Origin: Clostridiaceae bacterium
GTDB lineage: Bacteria > Bacillota > Clostridia > Lachnospirales > Lachnospiraceae
Direction: 5' to 3'
Length of the DNA stretch: 64,000 nt
NCBI GenBank assembly: GCA_009911305.1
Contig: QXXC01000004.1
Location: forward strand, 105,250-169,249
The stretch's first letter is position 1, and every line of letters begins with the position of its first letter. Below are positions 8,823 to 17,022 of this stretch, piece by piece. The notes under the pieces are model-generated. The model saw only the letters and a program-made list of their open reading frames with translations, searched no databases and was not told the origin of the DNA. A program made the position numbers and the translations under genes.

Positions 8823-9629
8823 ATACCGCTCAACCGCCTCCGCACACCCGTCGTGATCACAGTCCGCAACCACCGCGCCGGCGATCGCCCGAACAGATGC
8901 CGCGGCATTTCCCATCGCCACGGCAAGCCCCGCCGCCTTCATAGCTTCCCGGTCATTGTCCGCGTCCCCCACGACGATCGTCCGCTCCAGCGGGATACCG
9001 AGATGCCCGCACAGCATCCTAAGGCCCGCGCCCTTATCGACCCCCTGCTCCGACATCTCCAGGGAAGCTGCTTCGCCCAGGGCCATCGAAACCTCAGGCC
9101 CCCCGCTGCGGATCCGCTGTATCGTTCTCTCTCTTGATTCCCGGTTCCTGTGGTAAAGGTTTACCTTCGCCGCCGGAAACGGGTTTCTCCCGTATTCTCC
9201 GGCAATGTCCTCCCACATGACCGCCACGCGCTCATACGTATCCTTATAAGCGCCCATACCAAACTCCTCAATCCGCTCCCAGTGGCTTTTCTGGACAATG
9301 GATTCCTCCAGCAAAAGATTCGGCATAGCCTGCTCAAGCGCCCCCAGCTCCAGAATCCGTCTCACCTTTTCTGTGCCAAGAAGCCTGGAGTACAGGGCTT
9401 TACGCTCCCGCACATCATAGACCATCGCCCCGCTCGCACAATTGACATAGCGGATTTCCGGGAGCGCCCGCAGATACTCCCCAAGCTCCGCGAGGCAGCG
9501 CCCCGTATTCAGGATCACGACCGCTCCGGCCTGCGCCGCCTTAGCAACCGCATTCCGGCTTTTTGGCAAAATCTGCTTCCTGGAATTCAGCAGCGTCCCG
9601 TCCATATCAAACGCAATCAACTGATACAT
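8817..9629 (-). CDS. HAD superfamily hydrolase, Cof/YbiV type
   Basis: This is a cytoplasmic sugar-phosphate or nucleotide phosphatase of the Cof subfamily. It has motif I FDMDGTLLNS near the N-terminus, motif II ILNTGR, the Cof C2-type cap, and C-terminal motif III/IV GVDKGAGLRML and VVGDADNDREAMKAAG. The first in-frame ATG lies four codons further upstream but is badly spaced from any Shine-Dalgarno. The start chosen here has GAGGAG six bases away. The physiological substrate cannot be read from sequence. It is convergent with the LysR gene and probably has its own promoter in the AT-rich stretch upstream. Confidence 0.9.
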   Translation of the reverse strand: MYQLIAFDMDGTLLNSRKQILPKSRNAVAKAAQAGAVVILNTGRCLAELGEYLRALPEIRYVNCASGAMVYDVRERKALYSRLLGTEKVRRILELGALEQAMPNLLLEESIVQKSHWERIEEFGMGAYKDTYERVAVMWEDIAGEYGRNPFPAAKVNLYHRNRESRERTIQRIRSGGPEVSMALGEAASLEMSEQGVDKGAGLRMLCGHLGIPLERTIVVGDADNDREAMKAAGLAVAMGNAAASVRAIAGAVVADCDHDGCAEAVERYL

Positions 9630-9757
9630 CGTTCTCCTCATTCCTTACAAACTAGTACATCGTTCATAAAGCAACTCATAATATTTGTATTGCTTTATCA
9701 ACGGATTATCAATAAATGGCGTAAATGCAAAACTATGAGCTATTTATTGTCTGCTAT

Positions 9758-9925
9758 ACTAGTACATCATTGCATTAATATCGAAGTAAACAGCGCTTGA
9801 TATTCGTGTCATCTGTGCGCCTGAGAAGCGACGGCGTAGTGGAGTCTACGACTAGCTTCTCAGGCGTGCAGAGGGCGCGGATAGCGAGTGTTGTTTACTC
9901 GAGAATTAATGCAATGATGTACTAG
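9758..9925. repeat. 168-bp nested palindromic element
   Basis: The ends are ACTAGTACATCATTGCATTAAT and its near-exact inverse, followed inward by GTAAACA / TGTTTAC and then by an inner hairpin (CGCCTGAGAAGC / GCTTCTCAGGCG) topped by CGTAG / CTACG. The outer motif ACTAGTACATC also occurs once more at 9651-9661. The right end touches the stop codon of a truncated gene. The build resembles a small non-autonomous mobile element or a structured RNA; no transposase is nearby. Confidence 0.75.
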
Positions 9926-9926
9926 C

Positions 9927-10022
9927 TCATACGCCCGGCAGCCCCTTTTTAAGTATGCGGTACATCCTGCGCACGTCATCCGGCATGAGCTCCTTTGCAA
10001 AATAAACCTTTGCATTCTCCAT
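9927..10022 (-). pseudogene. Truncated 5' end of a DUF362-type gene
   Basis: A 31-codon frame (MENAKVYFAKEL, then MPDDVRRMYR and ending KKGLPGV) resembles the first part of DUF362-domain proteins, where the LPG motif is normally followed by a KVAVK-like strand. Similarity stops exactly where the palindromic element begins, and a stop codon falls at the junction. GAGAGAGG precedes the ATG and a strong promoter remains upstream, so the fragment may still be expressed. The family call rests on a short match and is tentative. Confidence 0.5.
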
Positions 10023-10058
10023 ATCTTTTACCTCTCTCACGTTTGTGTCTCTGATTTA

Positions 10059-10087
10059 ACTATACAATATGGAAAAATTTATGTCAA
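10059..10087 (-). promoter_or_regulatory. Intact promoter of the truncated DUF362-type gene
   Basis: TTGACA (10082-10087) and TATAGT (10059-10064) are 17 bp apart on the minus strand, 37 bp before the truncated gene's ATG. It is one of the best sigma-A promoters in the window although it now leads only to 31 codons and a palindrome. Confidence 0.75.
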
Positions 10088-10241
10088 TCAGACTTTGGCC
10101 GCAGATTGCCCCCTGTTTTCCAGTTGTATCGCTGTTTATACCGGATATAGTATAAAAATATGGGGCATGAACCCGAAAGCGTTACCGTATATCATGGAAC
10201 TACGGGACCTCCCTCTGGCGGCCTCACACGCTCCCCCGTCT

Positions 10242-10364
10242 CTACACCGCTTCAAATGCAGCAATCAGATCCTCCACCTTCTCAATGCCCACGGAAAGCC
10301 GGATCGTATTGGGCTTAATCCCCTGCTCCGACAGCTCTTCCCCTGTGCTTGTTTTTAAAATCCT
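10242..10364 (-). pseudogene. C-terminal remnant of O-acetylhomoserine sulfhydrylase-type gene
   Basis: One frame reads STGEELSEQGIKPNT then IRLSVGIEKVEDLIAAFEAV and a stop. This is the closing segment of PLP-dependent O-acetylhomoserine sulfhydrylase / cystathionine synthase proteins (GxxPNTIRLSVGIE, xDLIxD). Upstream the frame closes with a stop within a few codons, and the rest of the gene is missing. The fragment lies next to cysK, where an intact sulfur-assimilation gene would make sense, so a deletion is likely. Confidence 0.75.
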
Positions 10365-10434
10365 TTATGTATGCCACATTTATATCCTCCGGTATCACGG
10401 ATTACGTTCCGCATCCCTCCCTTTTTGCGCCTCT

Positions 10435-11367
10435 TTATTCCGCAAACAAAGGCGTTGAATAATACCGGTCTCCGCTGTCCGGCAGCAGAGCTACGATCAC
10501 CTTTCCCTCATTCTCCGGGCGCTTGGCCAGTTCAATCGCGCCGTGCAGGGCCGCCCCGGAAGAAATCCCAACCAGAATGCCTTCTTTTTTTGCAAGGAGC
10601 TTCGCCGCCTGAAACGCATCCTCATTTTCAGCCCTGAACACTTCGTCGTATAAAGATGTGTTCAATACATCCGGGACAAATCCCGCCCCGATTCCCTGAA
10701 TCTTGTGGGGGCCGGCCTTTCCTTCTGACAATACCGGAGAGCCCGCAGGCTCCAGCGCCACAATCCGGATATCCGGGTTCTGCTCCTTCAGATATTCCCC
10801 GGTTCCTGTTATGGTACCGCCCGTTCCTACGCCTGCAATGAAAATATCTACCTTCCCATCCGTATCCCTCCAGATCTCCGGCCCTGTCCCCGCTTTATGG
10901 GCCGCCGGGTTCGCAGGATTTACAAACTGTCCCGGGATGAAGCTGCCCGGGATTTCCTCCGCCAGCTCCCGCGCCTTCTCAATCGCCCCCTTCATCCCCT
11001 TCGCGCCATCCGTCAGCACCAGCTCGGCGCCATATGCTTTTAAAATATTCCTCCGCTCTGCGCTCATAGTCTCCGGCATGGTAAGTATGATCCGGTATCC
11101 CTTTGCGGCCGCGATGGACGCCAGCCCAATCCCGGTATTACCCGACGTGGGTTCAATAATAACAGACCCATCCTTTAAAAGCCCTTTACTCTCGGCGTCC
11201 TCCAGCATCGCTTTCGCGATCCTGTCCTTTACGCTCCCGGCCGGGTTGAAATATTCCAGCTTTACCAGAACCGTTGCCTTAAGCCCAAGCTCCTTTTCGA
11301 TATTCACTATCTCCACCAGAGGCGTGTTGCCGATCAATTCCAGAACTCCCTGATAATAACCTGACAT
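10435..11367 (-). CDS. cysK: Cysteine synthase A (O-acetylserine sulfhydrylase)
   Basis: This PLP enzyme makes cysteine from O-acetylserine and sulfide. The PLP lysine lies in [11 protein letters not shown], the phosphate loop is [12 protein letters not shown], and the substrate loop is [11 protein letters not shown]. The C-terminal [11 protein letters not shown] is also family-typical. A longer frame adds 33 codons, but its ATG would lie upstream of the predicted transcription start. The start chosen here (MSGYYQG) has AAGGA eight bases away and matches CysK N-termini. The protein is 310 aa. Its promoter overlaps an operator shared with the divergent Rrf2 regulator, implying cysteine-responsive control. 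Confidence 0.95.
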   Translation of the reverse strand: MSGYYQGVLELIGNTPLVEIVNIEKELGLKATVLVKLEYFNPAGSVKDRIAKAMLEDAESKGLLKDGSVIIEPTSGNTGIGLASIAAAKGYRIILTMPETMSAERRNILKAYGAELVLTDGAKGMKGAIEKARELAEEIPGSFIPGQFVNPANPAAHKAGTGPEIWRDTDGKVDIFIAGVGTGGTITGTGEYLKEQNPDIRIVALEPAGSPVLSEGKAGPHKIQGIGAGFVPDVLNTSLYDEVFRAENEDAFQAAKLLAKKEGILVGISSGAALHGAIELAKRPENEGKVIVALLPDSGDRYYSTPLFAE

Positions 11368-11461
11368 TTTACATTCCTTCTTTCTTATTTTTTCATATAT
11401 CGTTTTTCCGCCGGCCTGCGCTTTTTCCCGGGCAGGACGACCGAACCGGGAAATTAGATAC

Positions 11462-11496
11462 ATCATATTACTATTTACCTACTATGTCAATAGGTA
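11462..11496 (-). promoter_or_regulatory. cysK promoter with Rrf2-type operator
   Basis: TTGACA (11485-11490) and TATGAT (11462-11467) have a 17-bp spacer. The palindrome TACCTA-N9-TAGGTA (11476-11496) covers the -35 box and part of the spacer, so a bound dimer would block RNA polymerase. The neighbouring Rrf2 protein is the obvious ligand. Confidence 0.8.
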
Positions 11497-11508
11497 TATA
11501 GGTTTTTA

Positions 11509-11537
11509 TTGATCTTTTCTTTATTTAACCGTATAAT
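11509..11537 (+). promoter_or_regulatory. Promoter of the Rrf2 regulator gene
   Basis: TTGATC (11509-11514) and TATAAT (11532-11537) are 17 bp apart. AGGAGGT follows at 11546, nine bases before the ATG. The cysK operator lies immediately upstream, so one site could control both directions. Confidence 0.75.
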
Positions 11538-11560
11538 ACAAAAACAGGAGGTATATTCCG

Positions 11561-11968
11561 ATGATTTCAACAAAGGCGCGCTATGCGCTCAGAGTATTGA
11601 TCGACCTTGCCCAAAATCAGGAAGACAGCTATGTTCCCTTAAAGGAACTATCAAAACGACAGGAGATTTCCGAAAAATATCTGGAGATCATACTAAAAAT
11701 ACTTGTAAAAGGCAAAATTGTAAAAGGGCTTCGCGGAAAAGGCGGCGGATACAGGCTGACCCGCCCGCGGGAAGCGTATACAGTAGGCGAAATTATCGAG
11801 CTGACGGAAGGCCCGCTTGCCCCGGTGGCCTGCCTTATGCCGGATTCTGAGCGGTGCCCCCGGCAAAGCGCCTGCGCCACCCTGCCCCTGTGGAAAAAAT
11901 TTAATGCGCATATTCACGATTTCTTTTATGGGATAACATTAGACGATTTAATCAATGGGCGCTTTTAA
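11561..11968 (+). CDS. Rrf2 family regulator, CymR-like
   Basis: This 135-aa dimeric winged-helix regulator opens with the family signature MISTKARYALRVLIDLA and has the recognition helix ISEKYLEIILKIL followed by the wing GLRGKGGGYRL. Three cysteines (CLMPDSERCPRQSAC) occupy the place where IscR-type members bind a cluster. In Firmicutes CymR the regulator senses cysteine status through cysteine synthase. Divergent placement from cysK and the shared palindrome support a cysteine-metabolism role. Because the cysteines are present, an iron-sulfur or redox-sensing IscR-like role is the main alternative. Confidence 0.9.
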   Translation: MISTKARYALRVLIDLAQNQEDSYVPLKELSKRQEISEKYLEIILKILVKGKIVKGLRGKGGGYRLTRPREAYTVGEIIELTEGPLAPVACLMPDSERCPRQSACATLPLWKKFNAHIHDFFYGITLDDLINGRF

Positions 11969-12005
11969 CATGCCGCATCGTATCATTGAAAGCACACAGG
12001 GAGGA

Positions 12006-12070
12006 TTCGTACAGCCCTGCATAAATAACGGGCGCTGAAATTCACCGTTATTTGTGCAAAGCTGTACGAA
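12006..12070. terminator. Long hairpin between convergent genes
   Basis: The outer arms are TTCGTACAGC / GCTGTACGAA and the inner arms GCATAAATAACGG / CCGTTATTTGTGC, with a loop of about 13 nt. The last seven codons of the P-loop gene lie inside the right arm. There is no U-run, so it may be a folded transcript end or barrier rather than a classic terminator. Confidence 0.5.
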
Positions 12071-12590
12071 CCGCGTTGGGGCCGTCAGGCGGCAAATCCA
12101 TCTGCAGCTCCCTCAGATACACATCCGCCTCTCCCCTTGACTTAAAAACAAATATTTCCCGTCCTTCCCGGTACTTCCCCAAAAGCTCATAGATCCGGGG
12201 CAACTGCTCCCTGGGAAAATCCAAAATCCACCTTCTGAATTCCTCATCAAGCCCTGTCTCCACCCAGGGCAGATCCTCCCGCTTCTTACCGACACGCGCC
12301 TGCGCCCCGGCAAGGCAGACCGAAAGGGGGTAATCCAGCAAAAAAACTGTGTCACACGCCTGCAAACGCATTTCAAGGGAACGCTGATAGTTCCCATCCA
12401 CAATCCAGCGTTCCCTCGCAATAATCTTACGCACCGCGGCATCAAACACCTCCCTGGATACGTTCGTGCGATCCGGCCTGTGCCACACCATATCCAGATA
12501 ATACAGCGGAATTCCCGTACAGTCCTTAAGCGTCCTCGCAAACGTACTCTTCCCCGCGCCGGGACTCCCGATAACGATACTTTTCAACAT
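12048..12590 (-). CDS. P-loop kinase-like protein (FlaR/adenylate-kinase-like)
   Basis: The protein of about 180 aa has a Walker A motif (IGSPGAGKSTFA) at the very N-terminus. It then has LYYLDMVWHRP, ERWIVDGNYQ and the lid-type basic region, as in the small 'topology modulation' or adenylate-kinase-like P-loop family. The reaction is unknown. The chosen start (MLKSIVIG) has AGAGGA upstream; an in-frame ATG five codons earlier is less well placed. It follows argF on the same strand after about 80 nt without a clear terminator, so read-through from the arginine operon is possible. Confidence 0.75.
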   Translation of the reverse strand: MLKSIVIGSPGAGKSTFARTLKDCTGIPLYYLDMVWHRPDRTNVSREVFDAAVRKIIARERWIVDGNYQRSLEMRLQACDTVFLLDYPLSVCLAGAQARVGKKREDLPWVETGLDEEFRRWILDFPREQLPRIYELLGKYREGREIFVFKSRGEADVYLRELQMDLPPDGPNAVRTALHK

Positions 12591-12671
12591 ACGCGGTCCT
12601 CTCACGATTCTATCCGGCCTTCTCCATGTTATTTACACGATACGATGCACACGGAACGTATTTAAAAAGCC

Positions 12672-13586
12672 CTACCTCCGCTCACTCCCCAAAAGCTTTG
12701 CCAGCACCGCCTTCTGCGCATGCAGCCGGTTCTCGGCCTCCTCAAAGATCTCTTCCGCATGCGCCTCAAACACCTTCTCCGTGATCTCCTGCCCGCGGTA
12801 AGCCGGCAGACAGTGCAGCACCATGGCGTCCGGCCTTGCGGCCGCCATCAGATCCTCATTCACCTGATACCCGGCAAAAGCTTTCATGCGCTCTTCCTTC
12901 TCTGCCTCCTGCCCCATGGACGCCCATGTATCGGTGATCACGATATCCGCATTCTCCGCCGCCTTCATCGGATCATCGGTCAGGGAAAATGTCTCATACC
13001 CGCCCGCGAATTCCAGCACCGTCTTATCCGGCCGGTACTCCTTCGGGCATGCGGCCGACACCTTCATCTTCATCTTCAGACCGCCGACAATCAGGGAATT
13101 GGCCATATTGTTCCCGTCCCCGATATAGCACAGCTTCAGACCGTCCAGCATGCCGTACCGCTCACGGATGGTCATGAGATCCGCCAGCACCTGGCACGGG
13201 TGGCAGAAATCCGTGAGGCCGTTGATCACCGGAACTGAGCCATACCTGGCCAGATCCTCGACCTCCTTCTGCTCATAGGTGCGGATCATGATGCCGTCTA
13301 AATACCGGGAAAGCACGCGGGCCGTGTCCTGGACCGGCTCGCCGCGGCCGATCTGTAAGTCGCGGGAGGACAGAAAGAGCGCCTGCCCGCCCAGCTGGAA
13401 GATCCCGGTTTCAAACGAAACCCGCGTTCTGGTTGAAGATTTCTGGAAAATGAGTCCCACGGACTTTCCCTCCAGAATCCGGTGGGGAATCCCGTGCTTT
13501 CTCTCGTATTTGAGCTGATCCGCCCGATCAAGGATGGACGTAATCTCCTCCGGCGCGCAGTCCAGAAGCTTTAATAAGTGTTTCAT
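12672..13586 (-). CDS. argF: Ornithine carbamoyltransferase
   Basis: It transfers the carbamoyl group from carbamoyl phosphate to ornithine, giving citrulline. It carries the carbamoyl-phosphate motif SSTRTRVSFE, the HPCQVLADLMT segment and the ornithine-site HCLPAYRGQEI near the C-terminus. At 304 aa it has normal length. It is the last gene of the arginine operon. Its ATG overlaps the argD stop by four bases (ATGA), pointing to coupled translation. No convincing terminator follows. Confidence 0.97.
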   Translation of the reverse strand: MKHLLKLLDCAPEEITSILDRADQLKYERKHGIPHRILEGKSVGLIFQKSSTRTRVSFETGIFQLGGQALFLSSRDLQIGRGEPVQDTARVLSRYLDGIMIRTYEQKEVEDLARYGSVPVINGLTDFCHPCQVLADLMTIRERYGMLDGLKLCYIGDGNNMANSLIVGGLKMKMKVSAACPKEYRPDKTVLEFAGGYETFSLTDDPMKAAENADIVITDTWASMGQEAEKEERMKAFAGYQVNEDLMAAARPDAMVLHCLPAYRGQEITEKVFEAHAEEIFEEAENRLHAQKAVLAKLLGSERR

Positions 13587-14767
13587 TCTCCAAATACCTC
13601 CTTCATGGCCGAAACGGCTGTGTCTATCTCTTTATATGTGATCACAAGCGGCGGGAGCAGGCGGATCGTATCCGTCCCGGCGGTCAGCACAAGGACGCCG
13701 TGTTCCATCAGATTCGCCACAAGCCCGGCCCTCTCATCCGCCCCGACCGCGATCCCCAGCATCAGGCCCATGCCGCGCACGCCCTTTATCTTAGAAGAGC
13801 CGATGGACAGGATGGCCTTCCTTAAGTAGTCGCCCTTTTCCCTGACCTCCTTTAAAAACTCCGGAGTGTTGACCACAGACAGCACCGTGCAGGCCGCAGC
13901 GCAGCAGAACGGGTTTCCGCCGAAGGTGGTCCCATGCGTCCCCGCGCCCAGGACGTCCGCGCACGCGGCGGAGGCCATCACAGCCCCGATGGGCACGCCG
14001 CCGCCCAAGCCTTTGGCCATGCTGACAATATCCGGCGAAATCCCGTACTGCTCATAGCAGAACAGGCTCCCGGTACGGCCGATCCCGGTCTGCACCTCGT
14101 CCACCAGAAACAGGATATCGCGCTCGCCGCAGAACTTCCTCGCCTCCTGCACATACGCCTTATCAAGGGGAAGCACGCCGCCCTCTCCCTGGATCATCTC
14201 CATCATGACCGCGCACGTGGACGCGTCGGCCTTTGCCCTCAGATCGTCCATGTCATTGGCCGCCGCATAGTCAAAGCCCTCGGTAAAGGGGAAGAAATAC
14301 TGATGGAATTTGTCCTGCCCCGTGGCCTTTAAGGTCGTCACCGTACGGCCGTGGAAGGACTGTTTTAAGGTAATGATCTTATTTCTCCCCTCTCCGTATT
14401 TGTCAAAGGAATACTTCCTGGCGAGCTTGATCATGCCCTCATTGGCCTCGGCCCCGGAATTGGAAAAGAATACCTTTCCCATACCGCAGGAGGCGACAAG
14501 GGCCTTTGCCGCCCGCGCCATCGGCTCGGTGTAGTAAAGGTTTGATACGTGCATCACCTTATGGGCCTGCTCTGTCAGGGCATGGATCAGCCCCTCATGG
14601 TTATGCCCCAGACAGTTCACGCCGATCCCGGAGGTCAGATCAATATAGGATTTCCCCTCCACGTCCCAGAGCGTCGCGCCCTCTCCGCGCTCCAGCGCAA
14701 TCTGGAAGCGGTTGTATGTATGCATTAAATACGTCTCTTCCTCTGTCTTCAATTCCTGAAATGTCAT
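13583..14767 (-). CDS. argD: Acetylornithine aminotransferase
   Basis: This PLP-dependent class III aminotransferase converts N-acetylglutamate semialdehyde to N-acetylornithine. Seen motifs are FFSNSGAEANEGMIKLAR, LKQSFHGRT, FLVDEVQTGIGRTG and the PLP-lysine segment SMAKGLGGG. The frame extends 25 codons upstream, but the start used here (MTFQELK) lies behind AAGGAAG and matches family N-termini. The gap to argB upstream contains three 35-bp tandem repeats, the only large gap in the central part of the operon. Confidence 0.95.
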   Translation of the reverse strand: MTFQELKTEEETYLMHTYNRFQIALERGEGATLWDVEGKSYIDLTSGIGVNCLGHNHEGLIHALTEQAHKVMHVSNLYYTEPMARAAKALVASCGMGKVFFSNSGAEANEGMIKLARKYSFDKYGEGRNKIITLKQSFHGRTVTTLKATGQDKFHQYFFPFTEGFDYAAANDMDDLRAKADASTCAVMMEMIQGEGGVLPLDKAYVQEARKFCGERDILFLVDEVQTGIGRTGSLFCYEQYGISPDIVSMAKGLGGGVPIGAVMASAACADVLGAGTHGTTFGGNPFCCAAACTVLSVVNTPEFLKEVREKGDYLRKAILSIGSSKIKGVRGMGLMLGIAVGADERAGLVANLMEHGVLVLTAGTDTIRLLPPLVITYKEIDTAVSAMKEVFGE

Positions 14768-14812
14768 CTTCCTTCTACCTCCCGCCATTCTAATGGTATT
14801 TGATACGGACAG

Positions 14813-14917
14813 CCGCCTGCTTATCTGATGGTTTTCAGGCAAAAGAACCGCCTGCCCGCCTGATATGCTTCAGGCTAAAGAGCTGCCTGCTTATCTGATA
14901 TGCTTCAGGCAGATAAG
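14813..14917. repeat. Three tandem 35-bp repeats in the argB-argD gap
   Basis: The units at 14813-14847, 14848-14882 and 14883-14917 share CYGCCTG...CTGATRTGCTTCAGGC. The third contains GCTTATCTG / CAGATAAGC, a 9-bp stem. The units could fold in the mRNA and affect stability or argD output. They lack the spacers of a CRISPR array. Confidence 0.85.
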
Positions 14918-14925
14918 CCGCCGGA

Positions 14926-15795
14926 CTATGAAAACATGGTTCCCACGCCGTCGTCACTGAGCAGCTCAATCAAAATCGAGTGCGGCACTCTCCCGTCCTG
15001 GATATTGGCCCGCTCCACGCCCTGGCGCACGGCCTCCACGCAGCACTCCACCTTGGGGATCATGCCCCCGGAAATGACGCCTGCCTTGATAAGCACCGGA
15101 ACCTCGGACACCTTTAATTCCGGAATCAGGGTGCTGTCATCGCCCGGCGTCCGCATAAGTCCGCGCACGTCGGTCAGAAGGATCAGCTTTTTAGCCTTTA
15201 AGGCCACAGCCAGCTTCTCGGCCGCCGTATCAGCGTTGATATTGTAATTCGTCTCCTCGTCCATCCCGGCCGCCACGGAGGATACGACCGGGATAAAGCC
15301 CTCCTCCAGCATGTTGAGGATAATCTGCTCATTGACCTCCCGGATCTCGCCCACATAGCCGTAATCAGTCCCGTCCGGATCGGTTAGCCGGACAGCCTTA
15401 AAGAGCCCCCCGTCCATGCCGGCCAGGCCCACGGCGCGGCCTCCGGCCTTTTCAAAGAGGGAAACCAGGTTCTTGTTGACCTTGCCGCAGAGGATCATCT
15501 GTACAATGTCCATGGTTTCCTGGTCCGTATAGCGCAGTCCCTTGACAAATTTAGACTCTTTTCCGATTTTTTTCAGCATCTCGGAAATCTCCGGGCCGCC
15601 GCCGTGTACCAGCACTGCCTTTATACCCACCAGATTCAAAAGAACGATGTCCTCGATCACCGCTTCCTTTAACTCCTCGTTGATCATGGCGTTCCCGCCG
15701 TATTTCACCACAATAATTTCCCCGGCGTATTCCTGGATATAGGGCAGGGCCTCCACCAGCGTTTCCGCCCGCATCTCCGGTTTTAAATTCATCAT
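14926..15795 (-). CDS. argB: Acetylglutamate kinase
   Basis: This amino-acid kinase phosphorylates N-acetylglutamate, the usual feedback point of the arginine pathway. It has IIVVKYGGNAM near the N-terminus, the glycine loop VLVHGGGPEIS, and the substrate and nucleotide motifs NINADTAAEKLA and LILLTDVRGL. The 289-aa length fits. The ATG overlaps the argJ stop (ATGA), and a second ATG follows directly. An extended N-terminal helix, as found in arginine-sensitive hexameric enzymes, appears to be present (MNLKPEMRAETLVEALPYI); arginine inhibition is inferred. Confidence 0.96.
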   Translation of the reverse strand: MMNLKPEMRAETLVEALPYIQEYAGEIIVVKYGGNAMINEELKEAVIEDIVLLNLVGIKAVLVHGGGPEISEMLKKIGKESKFVKGLRYTDQETMDIVQMILCGKVNKNLVSLFEKAGGRAVGLAGMDGGLFKAVRLTDPDGTDYGYVGEIREVNEQIILNMLEEGFIPVVSSVAAGMDEETNYNINADTAAEKLAVALKAKKLILLTDVRGLMRTPGDDSTLIPELKVSEVPVLIKAGVISGGMIPKVECCVEAVRQGVERANIQDGRVPHSILIELLSDDGVGTMFS

Positions 15796-17000
15796 GACCG
15801 ATAATCTCCATTTATTTTCACATAATCATACGTCAAATCGCAGCCCCAGCAGGTCACGGCCCCGCCGCCCTCCTTGAGAGTTACGCGGATCTCCACTTCC
15901 TCCTGGCTTAAGATTCTCTTTGCCAGATTCTCGTCAAAATCGAGCCCTCTACCCTGCTCGCAGACAGCGATTCTGCCCTCTTTGGAGGCAAATTCCACGG
16001 TGACGGCCTCTGTGTCAAAGGGCGCGCCGGAATAGCCCATGGCGCAGAGAACCCGCCCCCAGTTGGCGTCTGAGCCGAACATCGCGGCCTTGACAAGCGA
16101 GGAGGAACAGATGGATTTTGCCAGGCGCTCCGCCGTCTCCTCATCCGCCGCGCCGGACACGGAGCAGGTCATCAGCTTGCTCGCGCCCTCGCCGTCCCCG
16201 GCAATCTTGCGCGCCAGATCCTCTGTGATCGTGTGGAGCGCTTCGCGAAATGCCGTATAATCCGCGCCCTCTGCCGCGATCTCCGCGTTCCCGGCCATGC
16301 CGTTAGCTAAGAGCGCGCACATATCGTTGGTGGAGGTATCGCCGTCCACGGTAACCCGGTTAAAGGTGATCCGCGCCTCGTCGAGCAATGCCTTCTGCAT
16401 CTGCTCTGCCGTGATCGCGCAGTCTGTGGTGATAAAGGCCAGCATGGTTCCCATATTGGGATGGATCATGCCGGAGCCCTTGCAGATGCCGCCCATATGG
16501 CAGACGGTTCCCCCGGCCTCAAACTCCACGGCAATGGTTTTAACCTTTGTGTCTGTGGTCATGATCGCCTCCGCGGCCGTCATGGAATTGTCGTATTTCA
16601 TTTCCATACTGCCTGCGTGCTCCTCGATTGCCTCCACGTTTAAGGTCTGGCCGATCACGCCCGTGGAGGCCACAATCACATCCTCTGCCTCCACGCCCAG
16701 CGCCCGGGCCGCGGCCGCGGCCTCCCTCCTGGCGTTTTCCATGCCAAACGGCGCGCAGGCGTTGGCATTGCCGGAATTCACGATCACAGCCCTGGCCTTC
16801 CCGTTGGCCAGGTGCTCCTTTGTCAGGAGAATGGGCGCCGCCTTGACCCGATTCGTCGTATATACGGCTGCAGCGTTACATTCACAATCTGAAAGGATCA
16901 TTGCAAGATCCTTCTTGGTCTGGGACTTGCGGATCCCGCAGCGCATCGCGCCCGCTCTAAAACCCTTTGCAGCGCATACGCCGCCCTCTATGATTTTCAT
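15792..17000 (-). CDS. argJ: Bifunctional ornithine acetyltransferase / N-acetylglutamate synthase
   Basis: This enzyme recycles the acetyl group from N-acetylornithine to glutamate, and in bifunctional forms also uses acetyl-CoA. The autocleavage motif is visible as MGTMLAFITTD, the Thr being the nucleophile that starts the beta chain. Other family motifs are GICKGSGMIHPN and the C-terminal DLTYDYVKINGDYRS. No argA or argE occurs in the operon, consistent with the acetyl-recycling pathway. AGAGGGAAAGG precedes the ATG. The 402-aa length is typical. Confidence 0.96.
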   Translation of the reverse strand: MKIIEGGVCAAKGFRAGAMRCGIRKSQTKKDLAMILSDCECNAAAVYTTNRVKAAPILLTKEHLANGKARAVIVNSGNANACAPFGMENARREAAAAARALGVEAEDVIVASTGVIGQTLNVEAIEEHAGSMEMKYDNSMTAAEAIMTTDTKVKTIAVEFEAGGTVCHMGGICKGSGMIHPNMGTMLAFITTDCAITAEQMQKALLDEARITFNRVTVDGDTSTNDMCALLANGMAGNAEIAAEGADYTAFREALHTITEDLARKIAGDGEGASKLMTCSVSGAADEETAERLAKSICSSSLVKAAMFGSDANWGRVLCAMGYSGAPFDTEAVTVEFASKEGRIAVCEQGRGLDFDENLAKRILSQEEVEIRVTLKEGGGAVTCWGCDLTYDYVKINGDYRS

Positions 17001-17022
17001 GCCTTTCCCTCTCTTCCATAAC

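Noticed and set aside
14813..14917. Possible CRISPR array
   Set aside because: The 35-bp units are directly adjacent, diverged and without spacers; there are no cas genes.
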